The translations under genes were made by a program, and so were the position numbers. DNA of 64,000 nt from Marinomonas pontica (GTDB lineage Bacteria; Pseudomonadota; Gammaproteobacteria; Pseudomonadales; Marinomonadaceae), in assembly GCF_026191375.1 (NCBI RefSeq), contig NZ_JAODTL010000051.1:23812-87811 (forward strand), in the 5' to 3' direction. Below the pieces are notes generated by a model. It was not told the DNA's origin. It saw nothing but the letters and a program-made list of their open reading frames with translations, and ran no database searches. Shown here in pieces: positions 63,541-64,000 of the stretch (positions are counted from its first letter, which is position 1; every line of letters starts with the position of its first letter).

Positions 63541-64000
63541 ATGTCTAATAAAAAATCTTAATGATCACGGGTGATTTCACGGAAGATTACGAAACTATGG
63601 TGCCGTTTCAGGCGTTGATGAGTGTGGGTCATACGGTGCATGCGGTGTGTCCAGATAAGAAGTCTGGCGATACGGTGGCGACGGCGATTCATGATTTTGA
63701 AGGCGATCAAACTTATACGGAGAAGCCGGGGCATCGTTTTGCGTTGAATGCGACTTTTGCGGATATCAAGGCGGAAGATTACGATGCCTTGGTGATTCCC
63801 GGTGGGCGAGCGCCTGAGTATCTTCGTTTGAATAAAGCTGTCGTTGCTATGGTTAAGCATTTCTTTGATGCCAACAAGCCTGTGGCGGCGGTGTGTCATG
63901 GTGCGCAGTTGTTGGTGGCTGCAGGTGTTTTGGAGGGCAGGAAGTGTTCTGCGTATCCTGCTTGTCAGCCAGAGGTGGAGCTTGCGAAGGGGAGTTTATG
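63541..64000 (+). CDS. DJ-1/PfpI family protein (frame break at start, 3' truncated by window)
   Basis: A DJ-1/PfpI superfamily protein. AGGAGAAGG precedes ATG 63541, but the frame closes after six codons. Adding one A to the A6 run at 63550-63555 gives [18 protein letters not shown] and then an open frame to the window edge. Family parts are [15 protein letters not shown] and the nucleophile elbow [16 protein letters not shown] with Cys. Members act as glyoxalases, chaperones or peptidases; the role here is open. Confidence 0.82.

Noticed and set aside
1..64000. tRNA, rRNA or riboswitch genes
   Set aside because: No cloverleaf, rRNA core sequence or known riboswitch aptamer was recognised by eye; a covariance-model scan would be decisive.

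Overview
The window reads as chromosomal DNA of a marine gammaproteobacterium, most likely Marinomonas or a close relative in Oceanospirillales. I base this on the gene order accB-accC-prmA-DUF3426-dusB-fis-purH-purD, class Ia nrdA-nrdB-yfaE with NrdR boxes, the TAXI-type TRAP transporter, coq7/hinT/pdxH, and the codon use. The genus is a guess from familiarity; no search was run.

Layout. 0-8 kb: 3' end of etfA, a TrkH potassium transporter, a YdeP-type molybdopterin oxidoreductase with its sulfur carrier FdhD, and an M23 murein endopeptidase. 8-16 kb: TAXI TRAP transporter, HAD phosphatase, methyltransferase, acetyl-CoA synthetase and a LuxR-type response regulator. 16-31 kb: yidD, pheA, a TonB receptor with a binding protein, a ybfF-like hydrolase, a CDP-alcohol phosphatidyltransferase, the nrdAB-yfaE operon, a DUF1624 membrane protein, alkB, pdxH, coq7, hinT and a 7TMR-DISM sensor with degenerate kinase parts. 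31-42 kb: the large minus-strand block dsbD, accBC, prmA, DUF3426, dusB, fis, purH, purD. 42-56 kb: lipoprotein/DUF2333, dgt, an HTH-only LysR-like protein, cysH, pabB/nudL, a pseudopilin operon, nadE and an FAD oxidoreductase with an N-terminal zinc ribbon.

56.8-63.2 kb is the accessory region and the main discovery. Seven plus-strand genes are separated by six imperfect-palindrome sites of 60-107 bp. Each site starts with an AACA-type arm and five of six end with GTTRNN. These look like integron attC sites, so the segment is an array of gene cassettes. No integrase gene is visible in the window. The array could be a cluster of attC sites lacking an integrase, or part of an integron whose integrase lies elsewhere. 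Its cargo includes a large AAA_13/PrrC-like ATPase (candidate anti-phage gene), a HEPN-like protein with a zinc ribbon, a second HEPN-like protein, a DUF6966-like protein, a membrane-anchored protein and two GNAT acetyltransferases. A 57-bp repeat with one mismatch lies on both sides of the array in inverted orientation.

A second, technical message concerns frame breaks. At least ten conserved genes (acs twice, the response regulator, alkB, pdxH, purD, dsbD, dgt, a minor pilin, pfpI) are broken by net single-base shifts, mostly in homopolymers. The same effect may explain an apparent pabB-nudL fusion and an over-long ybfF. These look more like uncorrected sequencing errors than real pseudogenes, so the affected genes are annotated here as whole genes.
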